A stretch of DNA of 64,000 nucleotides from positions 503,769-567,768 of the forward strand of contig MU001504.1 in the NCBI GenBank assembly GCA_010093485.1, given 5' to 3'. This DNA comes from Karstenula rhodostoma CBS 690.94 (taxonomy: Eukaryota > Ascomycota > Dothideomycetes > Pleosporales > Didymosphaeriaceae). Shown here piece after piece: positions 45,902 through 57,292 of the stretch; the first letter of the stretch is position 1, and the number at the start of each line of letters is the position of its first letter. The translations under genes and the position numbers were made by a program. The notes beneath the pieces are model-generated. The model was not told the DNA's origin and made no database searches. It saw only the letters and a program-made list of their open reading frames with translations.

Positions 45902-46413
45902 GCGCAGGCGAATGTACGATTGCAGATTGAGGTCTATGAATGATTGCATTAGCGGTATTTGGCGTTGGGGCGAGCATTACACATGAGTATCATCTCTGTG
46001 AGTGTAGCGTGTACAAATCGTGTATTATTAGGGCATTGAGGTCGGAGTAAATGGACAGAGATACCTAGGCCTGCGACACATTAGATGCGAAACTCGCGCA
46101 ATAGCATGACATTATACCCGTTCGCTGATCGTATGGTTGTTCCCTTGCCTTGGTCTCGCAAGTGCAGCGAGTCCGATTTACGTTGCGCGTTCTTGGATTT
46201 TAGGCCACCACCTGTCTTACACCAAGCCTGTTGACTTTGTTCCAGGGCCACTTATCTTACACCGGCCAAATACTGACTAACATACATTTAGTCCCCCTTT
46301 TCTCAAATAACCTCTTTGATATTTATCGCTCACTTAAGTACACCGTCTTGTCTGCATCATTCCCTGGGCTGCATTCTTTCGGTCGCTTCTGTCGCACCCG
46401 CTTCCGAGGGACG
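45902..46413. other. Intergenic, no gene seen
   Basis: 512 bp, AT-richer than the flanking genes. No recognised coding exon or RNA gene. Confidence 0.4.
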
Positions 46414-46739
46414 ATGTCAGATCCTTTGCAGCATTTCAGTGAACGCTACGACACAACGAAGTCCAACAAGAATCGCGGTATGCGTGTCCGCGTCTCACGA
46501 GTGAAAAGGCAGTGAATGTTAAAAATGCATGTCGCCCTCTAGACCACTGTTGTTGACCACCTTCGATACAGGTGGTGCGCACCCAAGCCGTTGTCCGCCC
46601 CAAGGATCGTCGTCCCACTCCGCCGAATCGACCTAGGCCAACCTGGCACTGCGCTCTCTGCATGTACTCTCACCTCCATCCAGACATTGTGTGTATACAC
46701 TGCTGTTATAATGCTCAACGTCTACGTCTAGTTCCATAA
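46414..46739 (+). CDS. Small RanBP2/NZF-like zinc-finger ORF (tentative)
   Basis: Tentative two-exon model, 46414-46500 and 46572-46739; 84 residues. Exon 1 starts MSDPLQHFSERYDTTKSNKN and ends with a weak donor (GTGAAA). Exon 2 is basic and Pro/Arg-rich, then WHCALCMYSHLHPDIVCIHC: W-x-C-x2-C-x10-C-x2-C, the RanBP2/NZF spacing, with His where most members have Asn. The stop TAA at 46737 is in the same frame as the following gene's ATG at 46818, with no other stop between. So this may be a separate small gene, a remnant, or the N-terminal part of the next gene if an unseen intron removes the TAA. NZF fingers bind RNA or ubiquitin in known proteins; no function is claimed here. Confidence 0.4.
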
Positions 46740-46817
46740 GTCAACAGCATCCCCAATATCGGCGCGCACAACGATTTTGGCCCGGAGAGCGTTCCGTCAC
46801 TCCCGGAGCGCATCGCG

Positions 46818-48378
46818 ATGCCCGTGTTCGCATTCATAGGATGCGGAGAGGAGGGGAAAATCAGCAAAGATGACGATTGGGTAGTACGCAGCCACTGCAT
46901 GTTGGGAAAGAACAAGAAGAGCGGGACCAGGCGACGGGATCGGAAAGAGAGAGCGCGAGCACCTGTTAAGCGGGATATGGCCAACCGACTAAAACCTATC
47001 ACGACTGTGGTCTACGAGTCTGTAGTCCATACTCCGGTAAATTTAGACGTAAACCCCACCATGTATCTACCATGGCCGGTGGATCGACAATCGTGGTTTT
47101 TTCTGTGGCGATGTAAGCTTCCTCAAACTTGACATCTCGCGTCAAGATAAGTCGCGAGGCCTGACACTCTACTTACGGTAGCCAAGACGCACACAGCAAA
47201 GGCTGACATGGTTAGTGTCGCAATATTTACCAGGAATGTATCCACTCGATGGTTATGTCGACCAAGACTGTACCGTCGACCTCACCCTGGATGGTGAAGG
47301 TGCGCTCACGACCGCCTTGATGACAGCCAGCGCTCACAACGATTACATCTCATACCAAGCTCCGACCAACCACACACGGCGGCTCATCGCCAACACCATT
47401 TCCTATCTCAACGGCCTCTTAAACAAAAACGATAATCGCTCAAGAAACTCGGCAATTTGCATCATGATCCATCTGGCCTCCGTGGCCATGTTTTGCGGAG
47501 AGTACGACGCAGCGTCTACCCATATCTCCGGGCTGTTCGAGGTCCTCCGCTTATACAAATCCCAGCAAGCCAATCACGGAGTGTCACGCATTACCTCTCA
47601 GACTCATTACAACATTCTCGAATATAAAATTGAGAGAGTGGCATTTTGTCAGTACTACATCACAGGCCACGATGTGCCATTCTTCTCCGAACCGCCGTCA
47701 TGGGAGCCACTCGACAAAGATGCGTGCTTGCCCCACAGAGAAGTTCTAACAGGGTCCCCGAAACTAGATAGCGTTTTCTACGATTTCCAAGCACTCTGCC
47801 GCGTCATCCAGCAGACAAGCGCAAGCCAGCTGAAGGTGGAAGCGCAGTACTTCCGCAGCTCAATGCACTCGCTGCAAGCCCGCGTAATAGCACTGTCTCC
47901 CGGGCAAGGCACCCCGTTTGCAGAATGTCTCCGTCTCGCAATAACAGCTGCGATCACTTCCCAAACGCAGCTGCCGATGAGGCGTCTTGATCATCACCAC
48001 CTGAACGATCAATTTCGCTACTATCTCCCACTTCTCGAGTGTCCAGCTGACGAACAGAAGAGAGATGTCGTCTTGTGGATCATAATGGCCGCCTTCATCG
48101 TCGCTTTTCACGCGGAAGACGAAAATGTCGCGTGGGCCGAGTCACTCTTCCGGGACGCCGCTGGTGACGCTGCCGATTGGGAGGCGGCAAGGTTGAGGGT
48201 CATGAACGTGACTTGGATCCCGGGGTATATCGACGCTGCGGTTGAGAGGGCGTTCAACGCGCTGCGCAAGAAGTGGCCGTTGGAGGGGAAGATTACAGTG
48301 CAGGAGAGCCAGCTAGGGACAGAAATAGCGTTGCCTGTGCGGATTGCGGGCTTAGAGGAAGAAATTGAAAGGTTTTAA
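46818..48378 (+). CDS. Fungal transcription-factor-like protein lacking zinc cluster
   Basis: Two exons, 46818-47112 and 47216-48378; 485 residues. The 103-bp intron has donor GTAAGC and a GCTGAC branch just before the GTTAG acceptor. The N-terminus MPVFAFIGCGEEG leads to VVRSHCMLGKNKKSGTRRR, resembling the 'RSHVM(x)GKN(x)KTRR' motif that opens many fungal-specific regulators. The remainder is the helical fungal-specific domain: HLASVAMFCGEYDAASTHIS, GLFEVLRLY, RVAFCQYYITG, and VVLWIIMAAFIVAFHAED. No Zn2Cys6 or other DNA-binding domain lies inside the model; proteins of this type often lack one. A nuclear regulatory role is plausible but not shown. The N-terminal border is uncertain because an in-frame zinc-finger ORF lies just upstream. 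Confidence 0.7.
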
Positions 48379-49060
48379 TGGAGGTAGCGCGTGGAGAGTT
48401 TTTCCAATTCAGTGCCAACATTGACGCGGATCCGAGTGAATGTAAGTCTGTTCTGCAAAGGCAACATGCAAGTAAGAGACAGCGTGTCTTGTCCCGTATA
48501 ATTTCTCAACTATCAGCGAATAATGTGTATCATATCTCCCGACTGCCAGCATAGATCATCTCCACAGGCTGTCATACCAACATCAATCCCAGACAAAGGC
48601 CCATCCCCCTCCGCCCAACTTCTCGATAGTCAACGCTAGGGAGACTCACCTCAATATCCCTGTCTAGAACCACAAGCTATGACTAAATCGCTGATGTCTA
48701 CGTTCAAGACCAAATCTTCAGCGTAGGCTCTCGCGCTCGCATCAACACGACGACTAGACCCAATAGAAGCCCTCGCCGTCAGGCTCCTGATACTTTACCT
48801 GAGGGAGACCTAGCGTACTACAAGTGTTTAAGTCCAGAACACAATACCACACCGCCGGCCTACATGGCTTTGCTTACTTACCCTGACACACATCACGCGC
48901 AAGCCACATACTGCAAAGATATCGAGTTCCAATTCCCAACTCCACGAAGGTGTCTACCAAGCGCTATAAAAAATCTAGAATTCTCCGGCATGCGTCAACG
49001 GGCCCCGTCCCTGGCGCAAACCCACAACACACCACGCACTCCAAAAACGGCAAAAAGAAA
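48379..49060. other. Intergenic between regulator and tRNA
   Basis: 682 bp without a supported gene. A short frame near 48864-49136 crosses the tRNA and is not coding. Nothing else recognised. Confidence 0.45.
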
Positions 49061-49147
49061 CTCTCCCTCGGGGAATCGAACCCCGGTCTCCCGCGCTCGT
49101 TATCTTGCGATGACAAGCGGAAATCATGACCACTAGACCAAGGAAGA
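49061..49147 (-). tRNA. tRNA-Asp(GTC) with 15-nt intron
   Basis: Reading the minus strand from 49147: acceptor strand TCTTCCT pairs with AGGGAGA (one G-U), discriminator G at 49061. The D-loop carries AGTGGTC. The anticodon stem TCCGC/GCGGG (one U-G) encloses loop TTGTCA-C, anticodon GTC at 49114-49112. A 15-nt intron (49110-49096) interrupts the loop one base 3' of the anticodon, the canonical place. T arm CGGGG-TTCGATT-CCCCG contains a good internal B box. The mature tRNA would be 72 nt before CCA addition. Confidence 0.93.
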
Positions 49148-49587
49148 TGAAGCTGGTTGTGCTTACTAATTTATGTAGGTTTGGGGCTCATAGAAATATA
49201 TAACCAAGACAATTGAAAGAAGAGAGGAGGGTTGGAAAGTAATGAAGGGCAACAAACTGGTCGTTCAAGATTCTGCGCGTATGGTGCGGGGTACGGCTTT
49301 GATAGGTGTGCGGGTAGAAGCGGTTAGCGAGCCAGCTGCAAGGAGTCCGATCAAGCGAATGAAGGAAAACACTCCAAACGCGTGCCTTTGAAAGCTACAG
49401 ACGTGCAATTAGCAGTCATGCACAAATACGAGAAGTACAAAGCAGCTCAAGAACACATGTTTTACGTTGAACATTTCATTACTCGTCGCCATTTGCGATC
49501 GTTACCGTACGTAGATCATCTAGATCATCTATCCGCCTACTCTCCCTCCCAAATCATACAATTCCTTATACATTAATTTCCCGTCCC
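49148..49587. other. Intergenic upstream of tRNA, downstream of transporter
   Basis: 440 bp. Contains the tandem ATCTAGATCATCTA-like short direct repeat (GATCATCTA twice near 49517-49532). No gene seen. Confidence 0.4.
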
Positions 49588-51534
49588 CTACGCGATCGCC
49601 TGCTTCTCCAGGCTCGTCCGATTGTCACCATGGACACTCGCCCGCCTCATCGTCGAATCCACATCGACATCCTGATCCATGGCATTCATTTCCTCTTCGG
49701 TGTCGTTCAAGTGGTGGAACAGCACCCAGATCAGACACCCAGCCACGAAACTCGCGACAGCGATGCCGACGTACATCCACTGGATGGCCGGGTCGTACAG
49801 CACGGGGTTCAGCGCCTCGGAGATGGCGGAGCCGAAGGCGTTGGTGAGTAGGAACATGGACTGCACGAAGGACTTCATGCTGGGCGGTGCCTTGGTGTAG
49901 GCGTACTCGTAGCCCGTGACCGAGGCAAAGATCTCTGAGATACCGATGAGCATGTACGCGCCCGTCTGCGCGGCGATGTGGATTTTGTTGCCCTGGGCCT
50001 GGCCGTTTGCATCGAGCGAGGCGTCGCAACCCGGGGACTCGTAGCAGGGCCCAGCTTTGTAGATGAAGTGCTGGAGGACGGCGGCGTAGACCATGGCGAG
50101 GGAGGCGATCCAGAAACCCGCGACGATGCGGTTGATGGGCGGGAAGCGGATGTTTGCGCGGCGGAGGGCCGGCATCAGAAGGCGCTCCACGATGGGAAGG
50201 AAGAAGATGATGGCGATAGGGTCGAAGTTCTGCATCAGATCGTTGGGGATGCCGTGGGACTCCATCTGTCCGGCCTGCGAGACGAAGTTATTGGAGAACT
50301 GGCCGTACACAACCCAGTATACCGGGTAGAAACAGAAGACCTTGCAGGCGATCAAGGCACGCTTGACCTCGTCGACAAAGCGGTCGTCCCACTTGATCTT
50401 CGTCGCAATGGTGTCGTTTCCGAGCCCAGCCTGGTACGTCGGCTTCGCAGCGTCCATGTTGCGGCCCTTGATCATCATCCAGATGGCGCGGAAGCAGTCC
50501 GTAACAACGGAGCCCTGCGGCGGGCGCACAACGTAGACCTTGCGTCCCAACACGAGCGTCACCGTGCCGACGAGGAACATGCACAGACACAGCAGGAACG
50601 CCGACCAGAAGCCGACGTCGCGCTCCATGTACGGCGTGGCAATTAGCGAGAGAGACCCCAGGTTGATACAGAAGTAGAAGATCATGTAGATGCGCGTGAT
50701 AGTGATGGCTGGGTCGATGATGACGCGCTCGCCCGTCTTCTTGTCAGTCGTGATCTTCATCTGGCGGCGTCTGTACTGGTCGGCGATGAGCGGAGCAACG
50801 TTGGACTTGATACCGCCGGTTCCGAATCCGATGACGATGATGGCAGTGATGAAGCCTCCTAGGCCGGCACCATGGCTCAGCGAGCTGGGAACGGAAGTAA
50901 TGGTCAGGATGAGGAGACCGGCGATGTAGACGAAGCAGAAGATGAGGATGGTGTTGTACTTTCCGAGGTACTGATCGGCTATGATGGCACCAAAGATTGG
51001 CGTCACTAGACAAGTCAGTGCGGTTCTCTCCCATCCGGAGATCTTTGAGGACTTACCATAGCACCAGAACTGGAAGAAAGTAGAGAGACCGGTTGCACCC
51101 TGGTGACCCAAACCCAGCGCACCAGGGCCGTCACGTCCATCGCGGTTGCGTTGGATGTAGTTTTGAAAAAGACCAGAGGCACCGTAGTATGTGAAGCGCT
51201 CGCAAAGTTCGACAACAGCGACTAGAAACGCTGCTTTAGGAACCTTGTCGCCCACTCTTCGGAGAGTCCTTTTCTCCTCGTCGGTAGGAAGATCACCACC
51301 GAAGCCGTCGTCGTCAATTACCGAGGGGTTATGCGAGGAGGACTCGAGCGCGGCAGCCTTCTCATCTCCAGTGAAAGGCCTCTCGGTCAATGGCTCCCCA
51401 GCAATATCCCTCTTCTTGTTGGAAAGGTCAGGCTGGTCAAGGATCTGGTGCAGGCTGTTCGCTGTTATTGGACATCCTCGACGCCAAACGCGTAGAACTC
51501 ACTTTGCAGCCTCAGTCTCATATGCCGTTGCCAT
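49588..51534 (-). CDS. PTR2: PTR2-type peptide/proton symporter
   Basis: Three exons, 51534-51503, 51454-51057 and 51005-49588; 615 residues. The start exon is MATAYETEAA plus part of the next codon; the genomic frame around 51390 has no ATG, so the upstream exon is needed. The protein has about 12 membrane segments. POT/PTR signatures are present: ELCERFTYYGASG (the ExxER(F) proton-coupling motif), GFGTGGIKSNVAPLIADQY and FYFCINLGSLS. The N-terminus is hydrophilic, and the C-terminus acidic with possible phosphorylation sites. It should import di- and tripeptides across the plasma membrane with protons. The GTAAGT intron inside FWCY|VTPIFGA reads open, which could mislead a one-exon call. 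Confidence 0.93.
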
Positions 51535-53366
51535 CTTGCAATGCTCTTGTCAAGGCGAACCCACAACACTGCAAAAGGTAAAAAGTAAAGAGTTTCACCC
51601 CGGGATTTCCAACGCTCACGAAGAGCGCGACGCTTCCTCCATATTTAAGCACCCTGTCTCCACCAGAGCTACCCACACCCTGCACACAGGCCGCCGGGAG
51701 ACAGCATCTGCCGCCTCCACCGCGATAATCATCTCCCAGCATGGACCAACAAGCAATGCCGCACGATGTAACGTGCACGAAGCACATGTCGACTAACCAC
51801 AATCTGACAGCCTGCCGTTGTGTCGACAATTAAGCAATTCCCTTGGCATCTTAGTTGCGCCACTTCGCATGCACACTTGTCCAATCCTGGGCATTCGGCC
51901 GTCCACAGCGCACGTCGGTGGAGCATCCGGCGCGCGAGTTGATAACCTCTCCTGCTGGAATAAGACGTGTTCGCGACGATCGAGTGAGCATTACACAAGG
52001 ACCCGCGCAGCCGAGTAAGCCGCAGAGCCTCGCCGACGGAATCTCGTATCTGCATCTCGTCATATCAAACATCACCCCATTGCAGCACGGTGACGTCTCC
52101 ACACACACATACAGTCCCCCATTGTACACTGTGCATGGGGCGATCCGGAAACACGCGCTCGGACGAAACCAAGAACTGGCTTCCAGAAAAATTTGCTTCT
52201 GCCGCCGAACCCTCGCCGTCGGCACCTAACGATAAGGCACCGCACGAGTAGGATTCTCTACAGCTGAAGGTAGGTAAGCCTTCGAGTAATCTTAAACCCT
52301 CGATTCGCGGCGTGCCTCGGGGCTCGCCGGCCTCGCCACGTGCTAGTCACCTGTTCCAGCAGCGCGGTCCCAAACTTCATCTCCGCTAGACAGTTCTCTT
52401 CTGCCTGCGGGCCTCGGCTGGTACCTAGGTATCCACATATATCGACTCCGGAAGTGTTCGGAGTCACAGTCGCAAGAGAGTGTGCATGTTTCTATTGCAA
52501 ATGGCAGCGATACCGGAGCTGTGGTGGCCTGTTCGAACAGAGCCCGTGTATACAGTGTCAAACACTTCTTCTACCTACCTCCCGTACCCATCTGGCGCAC
52601 TCGCCCACACCGACGACCTATGCAACCCACGTGAATTTCGAATTTCCGTCCTCCCAACACCCCCGCTCCGTAAGCCGACATCCGAACGCTTGTTCAGCGC
52701 CTCGCATCCGCCAATGCTGGGGTGCATCCATAGTGCCTGATAAGCGTCTGTCCTGCCATGCCTCTTTTACTGCGTTGGGAAGGTGCATCTATCGCAGCGT
52801 ATAGGCGAGTACGGGTCGTCGCCACAAACGCGTTGACACTGTGGATCTCTGTTGCTTCGCGTCCGTTAAGCATCCTTGGTGTGTGGGGGTGTGCTTGGGA
52901 AGACGCCGCTCCGGGGCAGCTAGAACGTGTAGCTTGCACCGCGCAGACGGAGCCGGGTATCACCAATACGCCCCAGCCAGGAGATCAAGGTAAGGTTGCG
53001 AGTGACAATCAGGGGCAAAAATCATTATTACAGGTACCCAGCCCATGTATCAATACAGGTACTCATCTACCGCTTCCAACTACCAACACACATCGACAGT
53101 AAGAAAATACAATCGGCCTTGCCAGCGTACATGCACACAAACTCCCCTCCAAGCATCAGGATACCTACCATAGGTACCAACGCCATGCAATGCAAGCCTT
53201 CAAGGACTGCCCCACAGTGTACCAACAAAAGAAAACAATGACCGGGTCGTCGGCCGAGCGAGCCTTTTGGGCGCTCGATGTCTACTATACAATACAGAAT
53301 ACGGAGACAAGGAAATAGTAAAAAAGACGTAGCGCCGCTGTGGACGCTGCACGAAAACTACCGCTC
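51535..53366. other. 1.8-kb intergenic region rich in TACCTA motifs
   Basis: No gene accepted between the peptide transporter and the zinc transporter. Many short overlapping frames lack family features. Motifs built on TACCTA recur: GGTACCTAGGTATCC near 52420, CTACCTACCTCCCGTACCC near 52571 and CATACCTACCATAGGTACC near 53160. Confidence 0.45.
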
Positions 53367-55070
53367 CTAAGAAGTAGGCTCACAGCATTGCTTGCTGTTG
53401 CCACAGGCATCAGAGCACTCCAACAGACAGGTCTCACCCTCGCCGCACACGCTGCCGGTTTTGCTCTCGACTTTGGAGGCCTTGCCGTGGGACGCAGCCG
53501 CTTCGTCGGCACTGCTCTCGTCTGTGTTACCGGCATGGTCATGGTTCTCGTCGAGGCAAAACTCGGGCTGAATGGTGGAAGAATGAATGCCGTATTCGTG
53601 AAGGCATTGCCGGACTTCGCGGGCGAGAGCCATATACCGTGCGGACCCATCGCCCTTGAAATCGAAAGCCACCTGAACATGGAGAGAAGCGACCAGTTTG
53701 GTGTCGGAAAGTTGCCAGACGTGGATGTGATGACATGACACGATGCCGTCAAGTTCGGTGATGTCGTCCTTGATATCATCGATTGAGAGGCCTGCTGGGA
53801 CCGCCTGGAGCAGAATACGTGCGGCAGCTTTGCATAGTGGAATGGCAGAAGCAAGGATGATGACGGTGATAACAAGAGAAATGGCAGGATCCGAGTAGAA
53901 TCTCCATGAGTAGTCCGTTAGCCAGATGATAAGTGCTGATGCAATAACACCGATGTTTCCCAGAGCATCGCCCATGACGTGCAGGAAAACGCCGCGCATG
54001 TTGAGATCGTGACTGTGACCATGGCCGCCTTTGCCCTCTTCTTTTGGCTTTTTGTGTTTGTGGTCGGTGTGAGCGTCTTTCGGAGAACCGGGCTGGCCAG
54101 AAACGTCCGTAGCTTTCGGCAAAAGCGGCGACTGCTCCGTGGGTCCACCATTCGCGGCCGCATTTTCGTTGTCTGCATCAGAGCTGGAGTCTTCTTCCAA
54201 ACGTGAAGATTCAATGATGCTGTTACGGAAAGATGAGGGGTAAACGGGGATGTCCTCGGGTCCAGAGTAGCCCCGAGATCGCGATCGGTGATGTTTTTTC
54301 AAGATGCGCTTTCCGGAGGCCGATCTGCGAGGAGTGGAGTCCTTCCTGGCCGACCAGGAGATATCTGTAGACCGCTTTCCAGGAGTATTCGGCCCATCAG
54401 TGGCGGTCGACGGCCAGTTACCAATGCGACTTTGGGGAAGCACATCAGCAACATTTCCTCCCTCATCGGCTACCGCGTGGTCTTCATCGTCGGTGCCGTG
54501 GGAATGGCCCTCCTCTGCAGCGTGAACTTCGTCACCGTGTCCATGAGAGTGTCCGCCGTGGCTGTGGCCGTGGTCGTGGAAAAGGAAAAGACCGACGATG
54601 TTCGAAGCCAGGCCGAAACATCCTACGATAAAGACAAGCTTAGGTTGGCTGACTTCTTGAGGCTCGACGAAACGCTGAATAGCATCGAGGAAGATGGTCA
54701 GGCATAGTGCGACGAGAAAGACACCGTTCACGAGTGCACCGAGAGTCTCGGCTCGTTGCCACTGCGATTGTCAGCCGAACGAACGCCGATATAGCCGGGG
54801 GGCACTCACGCCATAAGTATACATCTTCGAGTTCGTCTTCTGGTTGGCGACCTTGACGGCCCACAGACCGACCAGTAGTGAGATCACATCGTTCAACATG
54901 TGGAAAGAATCAGCAACGAGCGCAAGCGAATGAACCGCATATCCTAATAGTGTCAGCTCCGGTGTTTGTCAGAGTGCGTAACTGTACTGACCGACAGATA
55001 TCTCAAGCAGGAAGAAAAGAGAGTCGATGGCGAGCAGAATCAAAATCCTATTCGTTTTGGAGAGACCCAT
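53367..55070 (-). CDS. ZRC1: ZRC1/COT1-type vacuolar zinc transporter (CDF family)
   Basis: Three exons, 55070-54992, 54943-54810 and 54761-53367; 535 residues. Six membrane segments. The metal-binding HxxxD pairs are H41/D45 in DSFHMLNDV and H332/D336 in HVMGDALGN. A long His-rich cytosolic loop (HDHGHSHGGHSHGHGDE, HSHGTDDEDH, and a second GHGHSH) lies between segments 4 and 5, with a Ser/Arg-rich disordered insert that makes the protein longer than yeast Zrc1. The C-terminal domain has SCHHIHVWQLSD and ends in a Cys-rich tail (CGEGETCLLECSDACG). CDF proteins of this group move zinc or cobalt from cytosol into the vacuole in exchange for protons and give metal resistance. Substrate preference cannot be read reliably from the sequence. 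Confidence 0.94.
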
Positions 55071-57292
55071 GGCGATATCGGATGCCGGCTCACTAAGAGC
55101 CTCGAGGAAGAGAGAGGCCGTCTATTGCAGGCAGTATGCAGCAGCCACAATGCACTGTAGATTCTCGGTGCAGTGCTACAGCTGCGCGACGACGTGTGGA
55201 GGGTTGTGGCGGGGTTTGATGGAGCAGTCGCGCACGTTGGGGAGACTTCGCTCTGCGCCATGACGAAGCATCGGTCCGTGCACCGACCTCCACTTTTTCC
55301 GAATGTTGGACCGCCGTCCGCACTTTATCACTCGCCTCAAGTTAGATGGACATGCCGCCAGGCATTAGCACCTTTCAACTTTGTAATCGAGAGGCATGCG
55401 TTCTATCGCTTTCGGCAGTGCCTCACGTTGTCGAAACTAACATGATACCCGAACGGGGCCGGTCACGCAGCACTAAAAATAGGTCAGATATCTTATATGG
55501 CTTTGTTCAAGAGTGTAAATTATTTTTGTCTATCACTTTACGGGACACTACTTTGTAGTTCGAGTCAACAATCAGAAAACCACAAAAAAAAGAGTGTAAA
55601 TGTGAGGACCACAACTTTCAAAATGGTACCCCTAATTGCATGTGACCGTGGCTTTATCTGTGCCCGAAACTCATTCCAACCAGTGGCTGTATTTCACTAA
55701 GGATTCAATACTAGGACAAATATGCAGTTCTTCAACATGCTGATATCGTAGGGCTCATGGCGTCAGAAGGCCGTGTGCACAACAAACTGAACGGGAAAGC
55801 TCTACCATATCTACTCCATTTGTATCTAGCGCATAGCACGGTTACGCGATTATACACGTACGTGGAAAGCCCACAATCGCCAGACTCGCACTACCAGGCT
55901 GTCAATCTGAACAGATCGTCACCGACCGTGCGCATCTCTTTCCCAACCAAATACAAAGATCTTCGCTCTTCCCAATGGGAAATGCAGCTACCCAAGTACA
56001 TACCAGGTCAAGCTTGGGGCAAATCCTCCATACATACAAGAATATCCATAGGCGGTGGGGGTGGCAACCATCGTTCTTACAGTCATAAGCGTCCAAGCTA
56101 TTGTTGCTGTACAGCATAGGGGAGCCTTCTGAGTGCACTTGCGGACAAGTGCGCAGAAATTTTGCTTGCGTTGCTAGTCGGGAGCGCGCATCTTCCTTCG
56201 GGGAGTAGTCTTCATCATCGTACACTACCATCTCGACCTAATCTCCGCCGGCGTGGAAAAGGATGTGCATTTTGGTATATATGAGTGAGTATATCCGGTT
56301 CCGCAGTTCGCCGGACAGCTTTAGTAAGGGTGACTGTAGCATTCTGCAGGGTAACTGAGGAAAATGCAAGTCATAGAAAACGTAAGACACGCTTAGAGTC
56401 TGCACTTACAGATGTTGTAGATGGGTAAGTGCCTCGTGGAGTGGTGTCGTGTTGTCTCCAAGCTCTAGCGACATTGCAGTCGAGCAATTGCGAGCCAGGT
56501 TCCGATGTGAGTCTGGGTGGTGAGTGTGAGCGGTGGAGAGCATGGGCTGGCATGCCAGGTGATTATATAGAGGATGGACGTATGTCCTAGGCACGGTCGT
56601 TACTCTTGAGTCCTTAGCAACACACACTTTTCGTCGACCAGTGGCTAGCGTGCTGATAAGGTCTTCAAAGCACACTTCGCCTTCCATGCAGGTCCAAAGG
56701 TAAGTGAGAATTTCCATCGCTATTATTTTACGTACTTCCCTCCCTCATGTGTGTTCACACTCCATTACAACGATTCAAGGTGCTAAATACAACAGATACA
56801 GCTTTCATCCAATACCTCGATATGTACTTACTCTCCCAACCCCTCTGAACGTCTTTTTTATCGGACGGGTTACTCGCTGTGCACTGCGCAATGCACATGT
56901 ACCAACTGTGTTGGCGCTTCAAAATCGTCCTTGAAGTCACATCTTTATGATCCGATTATCGCAGAAGATCTAGGACGGGTGTCAAGACGGGCGCAACTTC
57001 CTCGTGAGCGGCCATCCGAACCCTCCCCATATATCAAGAGCGGCCCGCTGACATCACTCTCCAAAACGGTTTATCCGCACTCGTCTTCACTTTCACTCGG
57101 TCTTTGGTCAAGAGTTGCATTGACTCTCTTCAGAGAGCGGATATCGACATGGCGGCCCTGTTCACCCATTTGTTCACCGACCGATTCACATTCACCGCAG
57201 GCCTTCATGTAACGATCAACTCCCATTGATGTCTCTACTCCTCTCCTCCACCCACCCTGATCTCTCCCTGGGCAAAGATTCCTTGCAGCATC
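55071..57292. other. 2.2-kb gene-poor stretch with one gene relic
   Basis: AT-rich in places (55480-55620, 56280-56360). Apart from the F-box-like relic at 55902-56231 I see no supported gene; a 103-codon minus-strand frame ending at 56406 has an ATG but no recognisable features. Confidence 0.45.
55902..56231 (-). pseudogene. Relic of F-box-like family gene
   Basis: An open frame of 109 codons from ATG 56231 contains AKFLRTCPQVHSEGSPMLYS followed by NNS. This matches the block 'LxTCRQIHxEGSPxLYSNN' that occurs in the middle of fungal 2EXR/F-box-like proteins. The preceding 'SPLLRLPPEIR' motif is missing, and the sequence after it loses resemblance, so it looks like an isolated middle fragment. 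Its neighbours at 57.3-60.9 kb include related full and broken copies. Confidence 0.5.

Noticed and set aside
49978..50646. 222-codon plus-strand frame inside the peptide transporter
   Set aside because: Antisense to a transporter with intact signatures; composition is typical of a shadow frame.
56406..56717. 103-codon minus-strand frame near the family relics
   Set aside because: ATG present but no similarity to the F-box-like family or anything else recognised.
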